Shown: one piece after another, positions 26,648 through 34,622 of the stretch
Layout: the number at the start of each line of letters is the position of its first letter
Numbering within the stretch: the stretch's first letter is position 1
NCBI RefSeq assembly: GCF_037974355.1
Contig: NZ_CP150235.1
Location: forward strand, 5,084,001 to 5,148,000
Reading direction: 5' to 3'
From: Paenibacillus sp. FSL R5-0517
GTDB lineage: Bacteria > Bacillota > Bacilli > Paenibacillales > Paenibacillaceae
Length of the DNA stretch: 64,000 bases
Translations under genes and position numbers: made by a program
The notes under the pieces: generated by a model
Database searches by the model: none
What the model was told of the DNA's origin: nothing
The model's input: only the letters and a program-made list of their open reading frames with translations

Positions 26648-27790
26648 TTATTTGATTTTGATCTCCAGTTCATCCTTCTGGGCTTCCTGTAAATCATCAT
26701 AGACCTTATCTGGTTTGCCACGAATTTTTAAAACCATTGACTCCGGATTATCCAGAAAATTGCTGCTGAAAGAATACATCATTCCGTCTTCCGTTCCACT
26801 CCCACCTACCATGGATAACTTGGTCTGCTTCCCATTCCTGGAGATCGATATGATTTCGATAGGATGAACGATCTCATTGAGCGACAACTTCGTTTTGTAA
26901 TCAATCTCTTGATCAGGTGCATGGACAAATTTGACCCGAGTTACTAGCGGAGACACCTCCACCTCCGACAATAAGACCTCATAACCTCCGAGAGTAAAAG
27001 TCCGATTAACGTTAATGACTTCCGTTTTGGGGATAGAAAACTTGGGATCCAGTGGGAAAGAAATATTCATCTTTTTGGAAAATTTATATTTTCGTTCTTT
27101 CTCCCCTTTTTCTGCATGATTCACCACATCTGGTACAACTGAGGACAACTGGAATTGTAGATTTACTTGCTCAGGCAGCGGTTTATTTCGACTTCGCTCA
27201 ATTGTATTCCGGCCATAAATGGTATGCTTATCCTTGGAAAGATGAATACCTCCTGCACCGCCATTGTCAAGCAAGTCTCCTGTCGAAGCGTCCATCATCT
27301 TCATATTGACAGTCGAATACATCTGCTGCGAAGCATCCGTTCTGGCGGTATACAATACCGTTATTCGATTCTCATCTGCCATAACTGCATTCACAGTAAA
27401 CGCATATATGCCCGATGTAACCGTCTGATCTACAAGTTGCACATAACCGTTATTGAGCGTTGAAGTAATCGTAGCACTGTCCATATCCGAATTTAGCAGG
27501 CTACGAAAGGGTTCAAGTACGCCCCAGTTGGCTATAGGCTCAGTATATGTTGCCTGTTCTTGCCCATAACTCCCAAGAGGCCCCACAAGAAACCATCCTG
27601 CTACCAGGACCGTAACCAGAGCTCCCGTAATCCATTGGATACGAACGCTCCGACCTGATCGTCTGGTTCTGGCCTTCGCGAGACCACGTTGAATTGCCGC
27701 AGTTGTATCCGCCGAATTCCAGTGTTGTTTCTCTCTTTTCACCTGATATGCGTCTGCAAGAAGTGCTTTCTCCTCCGGGTTAGTGGTCAT
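26648..27790 (-). CDS. DUF4179 membrane-bound anti-sigma factor
   Basis: A 380-residue protein with a cytoplasmic N-terminus (about 1-50), one membrane helix (IQWITGALVTVLVAGWFLVGPLG) and a large extracellular domain. The first part of that domain (EPIANWGVLEPFRSLLNSDMDSATITSTLNNGYVQLVDQTV... RITVLYTA) matches DUF4179 and the second part is beta-rich. Its start overlaps the sigma gene end by 11 nt, so the two are translationally coupled. By analogy with RsiX/RsiV-type proteins it should hold the sigma factor at the membrane until an extracellular signal arrives. The signal and release mechanism are not visible. Confidence 0.82.
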   Translation of the reverse strand: MTTNPEEKALLADAYQVKREKQHWNSADTTAAIQRGLAKARTRRSGRSVRIQWITGALVTVLVAGWFLVGPLGSYGQEQATYTEPIANWGVLEPFRSLLNSDMDSATITSTLNNGYVQLVDQTVTSGIYAFTVNAVMADENRITVLYTARTDASQQMYSTVNMKMMDASTGDLLDNGGAGGIHLSKDKHTIYGRNTIERSRNKPLPEQVNLQFQLSSVVPDVVNHAEKGEKERKYKFSKKMNISFPLDPKFSIPKTEVINVNRTFTLGGYEVLLSEVEVSPLVTRVKFVHAPDQEIDYKTKLSLNEIVHPIEIISISRNGKQTKLSMVGGSGTEDGMMYSFSSNFLDNPESMVLKIRGKPDKVYDDLQEAQKDELEIKIK

Positions 27791-28328
27791 GCCAATCCCT
27801 CCTGTTCTTCATCAACTTGCGCAACTGCTGGAGTCCCTTGTGCTGCCAGGTCTTGATTGTCCCTTCCGGTTTGCCTAGGATGGAGGCAATGTCTGTCAGT
27901 GTCATGTCGTTATAATATTTCAGCAATAATACATGGCGATATTTCGGTTTCACCTTTTGCAAAAGAGATTCCATCGCAATTCGATTATCATCAACACTGA
28001 TCATCCAAGAGGCCGGAATGCTGTCCCCCAGTTCCTCCTTGGCGAGAGGTGTCGCCCGCTTGCGGCGCCTCTGTTCATCGATGCAGACATAGATCAGTAT
28101 CCGAATGATCCACGACTTGAACGCCTTCTCATTGTTCAGCGTGCGACGTTTAACCCAAGCCCGGCACGTCATCTCCTGCACAGCTTCCAGCGCATCTTGC
28201 CGATTACGCAGGTAACTGTAGGCAATGGAAATGAGCGTATCTTGATGTTCCATAATGGATTGCACAAATACCGTCTCATCTTCGGTCTGTACATAGATCC
28301 TCTGGTTCAGCTCTGCTTTTGTTTCCAC
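27780..28328 (-). CDS. ECF-family RNA polymerase sigma factor
   Basis: A 182-residue protein starting at the GTG at 28328 with AAGGAGG 8 nt away. Region 2 is seen in LISIAYSYLRNRQDALEAVQEMTCRAW, region 2.4 in NEKAFKSWIIRILIYVCIDEQRRRKR, and region 4 in YRHVLLLKYYNDMTLTDIASILGKPEGTIKTWQHKGLQQLRKLM, the helix-turn-helix that reads the -35 element. It is followed by its DUF4179 anti-sigma gene with an 11-nt overlap, the classical ECF pairing. Autoregulation is expected, but I could not identify a promoter of its own class. Confidence 0.92.
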   Translation of the reverse strand: METKAELNQRIYVQTEDETVFVQSIMEHQDTLISIAYSYLRNRQDALEAVQEMTCRAWVKRRTLNNEKAFKSWIIRILIYVCIDEQRRRKRATPLAKEELGDSIPASWMISVDDNRIAMESLLQKVKPKYRHVLLLKYYNDMTLTDIASILGKPEGTIKTWQHKGLQQLRKLMKNRRDWHDH

Positions 28329-28405
28329 CCCGCATCCCTCCTTCTCTCTCTTTCTATGGTATAAGACGGGTGAGTGAAGCAAACGGTTTTATTATTGGCT
28401 CATCA

Positions 28406-28439
28406 AAAAAAGCTCCGCCATCACCTGAGGGAGCTTTTT
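28406..28439. terminator. Terminator between sigma gene and SUKH operon
   Basis: Perfect stem AAAAAGCTCC/GGAGCTTTTT with A and T runs on both sides. It lies about 215 nt after the last gene of the SUKH operon, on its downstream side. Confidence 0.7.
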
Positions 28440-28654
28440 ACATAAGAGTTTCAACGTCTAAATACCGAATGATGTACACGTATGAACAATCCAAACAAGA
28501 TTAACTCTTTTACAAATTACCGATTATGTATAAAGGGGATAATACAAATCCCACATTTCGCTGCGGACCCCGATACGGATAGATGAGCGCAGGAATCGTT
28601 CTCTTTGATTGTTTAGCAATAGGATCACGTCTGTTCATGCAATTTCACTACTAA

Positions 28655-28981
28655 TCAGAGTTCAAACCAGATTAAATCGCCATCAGCCTGCCTGGTTTCC
28701 ATCTCCATCTGCTGCATCCAGCTCCGGCCCTCTTCACCCCAGATATGAAACAAACAGTAGATATACGAATCCCCGTCCGCAACCTCTTCCAACCCGGATG
28801 CCTCTTCTATCCACACTTCAAGGGCTGTAGGCCAGGATGAATCTTCACGTTTTAATACAAAGCCGTTGGCTTGGTGTTCCAAACTATATACTTCGGTAAA
28901 CGTTAATACACCTGCCAAACGCTTCACAACTTCAGGTAAAATCGCAGGTTCCGTTGTTCTGATCCCATATTCCCAGCCCAT
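28655..28981 (-). CDS. Small hypothetical protein, last gene of the SUKH operon
   Basis: 108 residues from the ATG at 28981, which has AAGGAGG 8 nt away. The sequence is acidic and soluble (GWEYGIRTTEPAILPEVV, then EVWIEEASGLEEVADGDSYIYCLFHIWGEEG, ending in DGDLIWFEL). I do not recognise a family. It starts 14 bp after the SMI1/KNR4 gene, so it is almost certainly part of the same transcript and probably has a related role. Confidence 0.7.
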   Translation of the reverse strand: MGWEYGIRTTEPAILPEVVKRLAGVLTFTEVYSLEHQANGFVLKREDSSWPTALEVWIEEASGLEEVADGDSYIYCLFHIWGEEGRSWMQQMEMETRQADGDLIWFEL

Positions 28982-28995
28982 ATGTATAACCTCCT

Positions 28996-29643
28996 TCAGA
29001 CTTCGTTTGCTCCAGATGATTGCTTTTGTTCGTGCATTTGCTGGATCGAACGATCCAACCACAACTCATACCAGTCCAGAAAATGCAGTCGATTCGTATT
29101 GCCCCAATACTGATCAGGATAAATTCCATTGCGGTTAGCCCGGTCATCAACCCAGATCTCTCCGTAGGAGGCTCCCTTAACGATCAGATTCATGGAGATG
29201 CCACAACCAAAATCACTGATGCGCAGCATGCCTGCCGACCATTTTGGATCAAAATATTCGTGTTCCAGAGCATACCATTCCTCTTCTTCCTTGCTGTCAT
29301 CGAACCAGTCATAGTTCCAGTTCCATGCTTCCGTGAATTGAAAAGGGTCCGAGATCGCATTCAGCTCATCATCATAACCAAGCACAGCGTATACACCGTC
29401 ATCCGGGTTCTCCAGACCATAATAAGGCCCTGCACCACTCGTCCCCATATGTAGAAGCCATACCTTATAGTCCTCCGGCAACTTAATTCGCCATTTCTGC
29501 TCGAACTGTGCAATATCCTCCTGTGTCCATACAGCTGATATCTCATATTCATGGCTCTCTGCGCCGAATAGGTCCAGTTTCGAGTCCAGACTTCGGAGAT
29601 TGATTAACTTTTCACGCATACGTTCTAACTGTTCAGTGTACAC
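28996..29643 (-). CDS. SMI1/KNR4 (SUKH-1) family protein
   Basis: A 215-residue protein starting at GTG behind AAAGGAGGT. The SUKH-1 core is clear: WTQEDIAQFEQKWRIKLPEDYKVWLLHMGTSGAGPYYGLENPDDG at residues 40-85, then LRISDFGCGISMNLIVKGASYGEIWVDDRANRNGIYP, with the family's G-C-G and EIW features, and FLDWYELWLDRSI at the C-terminus. SUKH proteins often neutralise nuclease toxins of competing bacteria, but some are orphan. It is the third gene of a four-gene operon of similar acidic proteins (27-bp and 14-bp gaps). Confidence 0.88.
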   Translation of the reverse strand: MYTEQLERMREKLINLRSLDSKLDLFGAESHEYEISAVWTQEDIAQFEQKWRIKLPEDYKVWLLHMGTSGAGPYYGLENPDDGVYAVLGYDDELNAISDPFQFTEAWNWNYDWFDDSKEEEEWYALEHEYFDPKWSAGMLRISDFGCGISMNLIVKGASYGEIWVDDRANRNGIYPDQYWGNTNRLHFLDWYELWLDRSIQQMHEQKQSSGANEV

Positions 29644-29670
29644 GGCCTACCTACCTCCTTTGCTACTCCA

Positions 29671-30351
29671 TCACGTTCGTTCCACGCCATACCCGCGGTG
29701 CTGCAACTCATCCAGTGCGGCTGCCACATTTCGTTCAGGACACAACTGCTTAATCAGGCTGGCAGTCACCGGTTTTTCTTCATATATCTCAGCTACAGCT
29801 TCCAACGGTAGGTCTGGCATATCATAGTACCCTTTGGCCCAATCCACGTAATCTTCCGAGTCTTTATTCAAGTACTGCAGCAAAAATTCTGCACCACCTC
29901 TGGCGTCTGCTTCACCTTCCTCGGCCATCGCCAACTGAATCCAGTTACCAACCTTCCATGACAAGTCGTTCCCTTCCTGCCATAGGCAAAAGGTCACATT
30001 CTCCAGATCCAATGTCTCCTCATGATCCCGCAGAACAGTCATCAATGTCTTCGGCGCTTCATCGTACATGCCCGGGTAGATCTCTCCATCCTCACGAGCA
30101 TGCGGACTTAAAGGTGATTCATGATCAAATCCCTTGATCAACGTGCCTGAATTCGTAAATAAAACATGAAGATGATCACCTGCGCCATTATCGATGCTTC
30201 CCCATGCCACACCTGGCTGAAGTTCTTTTTCATAATGATGTACACGCAGCCAGTCTTCCTCCGAAAATATGATATCCAGTGCGGCAAGTATTCTCATCCG
30301 TTGACGCAGGGTATCTGTGTCCAATAAGGGTGTCTCGTTCCAAACCTGCAT
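29671..30351 (-). CDS. Hypothetical acidic protein in the SUKH operon
   Basis: 226 residues with AGGAGGG before the ATG. No signal peptide or membrane helix. Visible features are an N-terminal helical part (TLRQRMRILAALDIIFSEEDWLRVHHY), a beta-rich middle (GSIDNGAGDHLHVLFTNSGTLIKGFDHESPLSP) and an acidic tail containing a repeat-like helical segment (NVAAALDELQHRGYGVERT). I have no family for it. The position inside the operon, 28 bp after the first gene and 27 bp before the SUKH gene, suggests a shared function. Confidence 0.7.
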   Translation of the reverse strand: MQVWNETPLLDTDTLRQRMRILAALDIIFSEEDWLRVHHYEKELQPGVAWGSIDNGAGDHLHVLFTNSGTLIKGFDHESPLSPHAREDGEIYPGMYDEAPKTLMTVLRDHEETLDLENVTFCLWQEGNDLSWKVGNWIQLAMAEEGEADARGGAEFLLQYLNKDSEDYVDWAKGYYDMPDLPLEAVAEIYEEKPVTASLIKQLCPERNVAAALDELQHRGYGVERT

Positions 30352-30379
30352 ATGAATCCCTCCTGTTCACCTATGTACA

Positions 30380-30847
30380 TTAAATCCGGATTAATTCAGC
30401 CAACGTGTTCTTCCCCTGAGTACTTGGAGTCATGACAATTGCGATCCGACTGGCTTCTCTGGAGATGATACAAGCATAGTTTCCGGGATTTAGCTGAAAC
30501 ATGACCCCTTCACACGTCTCATCCGGCTCCAGTTCCCCGCCAGTAACATCATCAGCCGCTCCCAGATAGACGTGCCCAGACGGAACTTGCAGATGATATA
30601 CCTTTTCCCGTTTCACTACGTCATCTGAATCTGATTCCACCTCTGCATCCTCCAAGCTCCACTCCACCTCATACACTCCATCCGCACCCAGATTCAGGAA
30701 CAGACAATGGCCTGCATTCACCTCACTCAGCTCATCTTCCGGTATGGACCACCAATCCGAAGTATCCTCGAAACGGTGCTTTAACGCTGCCAGATCATAC
30801 AGGCACAATGTTGCCGTATCTGTAACCATTTGAAATGTTCCTCTCAT
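30380..30847 (-). CDS. Hypothetical protein (possibly DUF6386 family), first gene of the SUKH operon
   Basis: 155 residues from the ATG at 30847, preceded by AAGGGACGGGG; longer starts lack a site and would run into the PilZ gene promoter. The sequence opens MRGTFQMVTDTATLCLYDLAALKHRFEDTSDWWSIPEDELSEVNAGHCLFLNLGADGVYEVEW and has a beta-rich second half (VYHLQVPSGHVYLGAADDVTGGELEPDE). I recall the family name DUF6386 for similar proteins, but cannot confirm it. It is divergent from the PilZ gene, with 185 bp between the two starts. Confidence 0.6.
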   Translation of the reverse strand: MRGTFQMVTDTATLCLYDLAALKHRFEDTSDWWSIPEDELSEVNAGHCLFLNLGADGVYEVEWSLEDAEVESDSDDVVKREKVYHLQVPSGHVYLGAADDVTGGELEPDETCEGVMFQLNPGNYACIISREASRIAIVMTPSTQGKNTLAELIRI

Positions 30848-31032
30848 ATTCCCCGTCCCTTCTGTGAGATTAAGACCAACCTCAGAAATATATTCCATCA
30901 TTATATCAAGCCTGATACACGTGTAAAAGGAACCCTTGGACCATCTCTGCTTTCGCAACTCTTCATTTCTCGCTCCAAACGGTCGATATAAGCATAACTG
31001 ACTTTTTTGAACTTGATGGAGGAAGCCAAGCC

Positions 31033-31410
31033 ATGTCGATGAATAATAGAAAAGAACCCTTTCGCTACACACTAAAGGAACCAATCAACTTTGAGATCTA
31101 TATTCTCAGCATCAACGGGGTCACTGCACCACCGAAACCCATTCAAGCTGAGTTATGTGATATCAGTCGGTCCGGCTGTCAGCTATCATTTCCACTATCC
31201 CTTCCTGTCGAGAATAACGATATTCGGATTGGCATGAATATGCTGCTATTCGAAGACCCTCTATATATGGAAGGCACTCTCCGCTGGGGTCAAGAAAAAA
31301 ATACCTCATGGCACTACGGTGTCCAACTCGAAATGCAGGACGGTAACCAGGACCGACTCTCCCGAGAGATGCGAATGCTTGCAGGACAAGGCAAAATTAT
31401 TGTGAAATAG
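31033..31410 (+). CDS. PilZ domain protein
   Basis: A 125-residue single-domain protein; GGAGG precedes the ATG. It shows the PilZ c-di-GMP-binding elements in order: an N-terminal arginine motif (RKEPFRY, with the two Arg one residue further apart than the usual RxxxR) and DISRSGCQLSF, which fits the D-x-S-x-x-G motif. The rest forms the small beta-barrel (ILRWGQEKNTSWHYGVQLE-type strand near the end). It probably binds cyclic di-GMP and acts on an unknown partner, for example in motility or matrix formation. The altered Arg spacing leaves affinity open. Confidence 0.8.
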   Translation: MSMNNRKEPFRYTLKEPINFEIYILSINGVTAPPKPIQAELCDISRSGCQLSFPLSLPVENNDIRIGMNMLLFEDPLYMEGTLRWGQEKNTSWHYGVQLEMQDGNQDRLSREMRMLAGQGKIIVK

Positions 31411-31437
31411 CGAGTGGCCATATAGGTTGGTAACCAA

Positions 31438-31470
31438 AACAAAAAAACAGCCCAATCAAATTGGACTGTT
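31438..31470 (-). terminator. Terminator of the nucleobase permease gene
   Basis: On the minus strand, AACAG-CCAAT pairs with ATTGG-CTGTT (one mismatch) around a 3-nt loop, followed by seven T residues. It lies just after the permease stop. Confidence 0.7.
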
Positions 31471-31485
31471 ACGAGATAAAACACA

Positions 31486-32829
31486 TTATGCCGCTTTACT
31501 GACTGTCACTGGTTGTTCCATTTTGGACCAGTTCACGGTTTTTTCGAGAAGTAATGATACCAATACACCAATAACGAGACCATTGCTTATAATCGGAACA
31601 AGATACATGGGCAAGTTTTGAAAGGCTTCAGCAGGAATATTCATTACAGCAACTCCAGTGAGTACCGGTAACGCTACACGATAGATCGTTTTAGAGTTAA
31701 ACGTCGTGCCCTCAAGTGTTCTTAATGCTGTACCGAACATCTGCAGATAGGCTACAAACAGAACAGCACTGCCTACGCTTGGTGGTATTTGTGCAAAAAA
31801 GGCAGTAACCGAAGGGGTAAGCCCCATCATACATAACAACCCCGCTCCAATAATAAAGGCAGCACGACGCAGGATGCGAGTGCTCTCCAGGAAGCCGATT
31901 GATGATGCGAATAAACCAAATGGCAACACACCTACACAGGCCGACAACATCGAGAACAGACCCGTTAGCACGTATGAGCGTCGGTACTGCTGACGGGTCG
32001 TCTCTGCCTGATAAAGTTTCTCGACCGTGCTTAATGTGGTAATCGAATTCGTCATATTCACCAGTCCCACAAAAAATGCAGTAATGACGATTCCCGGTTC
32101 CCATCTTGGTGCTCCCCATGGAAACAGCGTTAGGCCTCCTACTATGTGGTTGGGCTGTCCACCATGTTGTCCCGGAAACAATAGACTATAGGCAATCCAG
32201 CCTGCCACAATTCCAATTAAGATCGCGTAGTTCCCCAGTTTCCCCTTACCCTTTAATTGAATCCATGCCACCAGAAATGCAATGACAACGGATAACGCGG
32301 CAACTGGCAGATCGAAGCGACCAAACTCCGTATATCCAATCATACCTTTAAAAAAGTTCATGGTTAATTGAATGGTCATCAGAAACAGCATGGCACTCTT
32401 CACCATCGGTGTAAACAGCTTCTGCAGCACTTGCGCCGCGCCTAGCCAGCCCAATATCATCATCGTCAGACCCGCTAACAGAAAACCTGCAGCCAGGCCA
32501 CCACCAATGCGCTCCAGGCTCATACCTGCTGAGGAAGCCGATACAGTCAAGCTCAGCGTCAATCCCCACCATAGTCCTGAAGGACCATCCATGACTGCAT
32601 AGCGGTGACCAAATACTGCTTGAAGAATACACACCGCTCCGGTAAGGATAAATGCGTGCTGCATGGAGGCAGCAATGGCATCCGGGGACAGATGAAAATT
32701 ATGTCCGATAGATAGCGGAACCACAACAGTATTGGTAAACAGGAAGAAAAACCACTGTATGCCCGCTAAAATCATTGAAGATACGTCTTTCATATTCTTT
32801 TGTAAAAAATGCTCTTGATGTCTATTCAT
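31486..32829 (-). CDS. Uracil/xanthine-type nucleobase permease (NCS2 family)
   Basis: A membrane protein of 447 residues from the ATG at 32829 (AAAGGA upstream; an ATG at 32862 is also in frame). It has about twelve to fourteen hydrophobic segments. Family features include GIQWFFFLFTNTVVVPLSIG, FGHRYAVMDGPSGLWWGL, a long LAGLTMMILGWLGAAQVLQKLFTPMVKSAMLFLMT region, and FVGLVNMTNSITTLSTVEKL with polar residues of the substrate site. It should import a purine or pyrimidine base by proton or sodium symport. The ankyrin gene lies directly upstream with 49 bp between them, so they are co-transcribed. Confidence 0.85.
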   Translation of the reverse strand: MNRHQEHFLQKNMKDVSSMILAGIQWFFFLFTNTVVVPLSIGHNFHLSPDAIAASMQHAFILTGAVCILQAVFGHRYAVMDGPSGLWWGLTLSLTVSASSAGMSLERIGGGLAAGFLLAGLTMMILGWLGAAQVLQKLFTPMVKSAMLFLMTIQLTMNFFKGMIGYTEFGRFDLPVAALSVVIAFLVAWIQLKGKGKLGNYAILIGIVAGWIAYSLLFPGQHGGQPNHIVGGLTLFPWGAPRWEPGIVITAFFVGLVNMTNSITTLSTVEKLYQAETTRQQYRRSYVLTGLFSMLSACVGVLPFGLFASSIGFLESTRILRRAAFIIGAGLLCMMGLTPSVTAFFAQIPPSVGSAVLFVAYLQMFGTALRTLEGTTFNSKTIYRVALPVLTGVAVMNIPAEAFQNLPMYLVPIISNGLVIGVLVSLLLEKTVNWSKMEQPVTVSKAA

Positions 32830-32878
32830 TTTTAGCAATATCCTTTCACTCTTCTGTATCATAAACGCATAAGTGCTT

Positions 32879-33463
32879 TTAGACTTCGGTTAATAACCGT
32901 TCCATCTCCGCATATTGATGCTGACGCGCATGTACGAGCGGTGTAATTCCGTCCCGATCCGCGATCTTTGGATCTGCACCATATTGCAAAAGCAAGGCAA
33001 CAATCTGCTGATGCCGTGGACCGCCATCACCCAAAATGACTGCTTCCAGCAAGGCTGTCCATCCCAGATTGTTGATATGGTTCACATCTACATCACTGCG
33101 TGTCAGCAGAAGCTCCACAATGTGCACATGGCCCCGATCAGCTGCTGGAATAAGGGCGGTACCGCCAAAACGATTTGTTAACCTTGTATCTGCACCTGCT
33201 TCAATGGCCAGTTCAACCATGTCATACATGCCCTCGGCACTCGCGTATAACAGCGGATTATCCAATCGTCTATCCTGGAGATTAATGTCTGCTCCGGCGT
33301 CCACTAGCATTCTTGCCGTGTCTATCTTATTACCGTGCACGGCAGCCATCAGAGGTGTTCGCCCCAATGCATCCCGTTCATTCAACTGGCTACCCTGGGT
33401 GATAAACCGAATGACCTCATCGGTATGCCCTGCTTGAGCGGCGTCATGTATTGTTCTAACCAC
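32879..33463 (-). CDS. Ankyrin-repeat protein
   Basis: 194 residues starting at GTG behind GGAGG. Five consecutive ankyrin repeats cover almost the whole protein, each with the T/L-P-L-x-x-A core, for example GRTPLMAAVHGNKIDTARMLVDAGADINLQD, DNPLLYASAEGMYDMVELAIEAGADTRLTNR and GWTALLEAVI... VALLLQYGADPKIAD. It is cytoplasmic and presumably a protein-binding module. It shares a transcript with the nucleobase permease and is divergent from a LysR regulator, 181 bp away, that may control both. Confidence 0.85.
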   Translation of the reverse strand: MVRTIHDAAQAGHTDEVIRFITQGSQLNERDALGRTPLMAAVHGNKIDTARMLVDAGADINLQDRRLDNPLLYASAEGMYDMVELAIEAGADTRLTNRFGGTALIPAADRGHVHIVELLLTRSDVDVNHINNLGWTALLEAVILGDGGPRHQQIVALLLQYGADPKIADRDGITPLVHARQHQYAEMERLLTEV

Positions 33464-33644
33464 GTTATTTCATCCTCCAATTCAACATCTTCTCATGCAG
33501 TAACTTTCATAGAAAAACCAAGCACTTTACTCAGGTGTGCAAATCTAATGTATGTTAACATAAGAACGTAGTATATTAAAAATACATGTTTTGTTGGCTT
33601 TCCATACGAATTACATATAGTTTGAAGGCAAAGGAGACAACCAC

Positions 33645-34550
33645 TTGGATATCAAACAATGTCGCTATTTCATTGCCATTGCTGAGGAGAAACAGATTAC
33701 AGCAGCAGCCCGAAGACTTCACATGGCTCAGCCCCCCTTAAGCCAGCAGCTTAAGTTAATGGAAGAAGAGCTTGGCGTAATGTTGTTTGAACGCAAAGGG
33801 CGCATGATGGAACTAACGCAGGCTGGTCGCAGCTTCTATGATTATGCGGTCACCTTGACCAAATATATGGAGGAAGCTGTAATGGAGATGCAAAGTTTCC
33901 AGCACGGCATACGGGGTAAACTCGCCATCGGCATCAATACCATATCAGATCGCCTGATCCCGCAAGCACTACAGCAGTTCCGTACTACCCATCCACAAGT
34001 GACCTATAAAATTCAGCAAAATGAATCGGCACAATTATGCCGATTGCTGGAAGATGGCAAAGTTGAGCTTGCCTGTGTACGCATGCCTGTCCAGACCGCA
34101 CGCTATGAGGTGCTGCACCTGCCACAGGAGCCCCTTTTCTATATCTCTGCAACACCGCTAGTTAACTCGACAGACATGCTACCAGAAGCGGAGATGGGGA
34201 CTTGTTTTGAGCAGCTCACAGGAATCCCTCTTTTACTTCCAAGTACAGAGGGACTCGGTATGTTCGAGTTAATTTTGGACAAATTCCGTGAGCATCATGT
34301 CACCCCCTCCATCATGGGCGAGTGCTCAGACATTAATATGTTGCTGGAGCTGATCCGACTCGGCTTCGCCAGTTCCATCGTGCCTCACACCGTTCTTCAG
34401 TTATACCAAGAGCACCCTTTCCATGTATACCGCCTTCAGGATCAGCATTCAACTGTCGGATCAGCGCTGGTCTGGTTGCAGAACCGTTATCTGTCCAAGC
34501 CTGCACAACACTTTGTGCAATTGGTACAGGGTATGCTTCCTGTGGTATAG
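33645..34550 (+). CDS. LysR family transcriptional regulator
   Basis: A 301-residue protein starting at TTG behind AAGGAGA. The N-terminal winged helix is canonical (CRYFIAIAEEKQITAAARRLHMAQPPLSQQLKLMEEELGVMLFERKGRMMELTQAG). A two-lobed effector domain follows (GKLAIGINTISDRLIPQALQQFRTTHP...). LysR genes usually act on the divergent neighbour; here that is the ankyrin/nucleobase permease pair, whose start is 181 bp away. The effector is unknown. A hairpin after the stop also serves bglP from the other side. Confidence 0.9.
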   Translation: MDIKQCRYFIAIAEEKQITAAARRLHMAQPPLSQQLKLMEEELGVMLFERKGRMMELTQAGRSFYDYAVTLTKYMEEAVMEMQSFQHGIRGKLAIGINTISDRLIPQALQQFRTTHPQVTYKIQQNESAQLCRLLEDGKVELACVRMPVQTARYEVLHLPQEPLFYISATPLVNSTDMLPEAEMGTCFEQLTGIPLLLPSTEGLGMFELILDKFREHHVTPSIMGECSDINMLLELIRLGFASSIVPHTVLQLYQEHPFHVYRLQDQHSTVGSALVWLQNRYLSKPAQHFVQLVQGMLPVV

Positions 34551-34562
34551 AACAAACAGAAC

Positions 34563-34613
34563 AAAAAAAGCAGCAACTTCCCCGGCTTTGAATCCGGCAA
34601 AGTTGCTGCTTTA
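34563..34613. terminator. Bidirectional terminator between lysR and bglP
   Basis: AAAGCAGCAACTT pairs with AAGTTGCTGCTTT, with a second CCGG/CCGG stem inside. An A tract lies on the left side and T residues on the right. Confidence 0.85.
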
Positions 34614-34622
34614 TTCTTTTGA

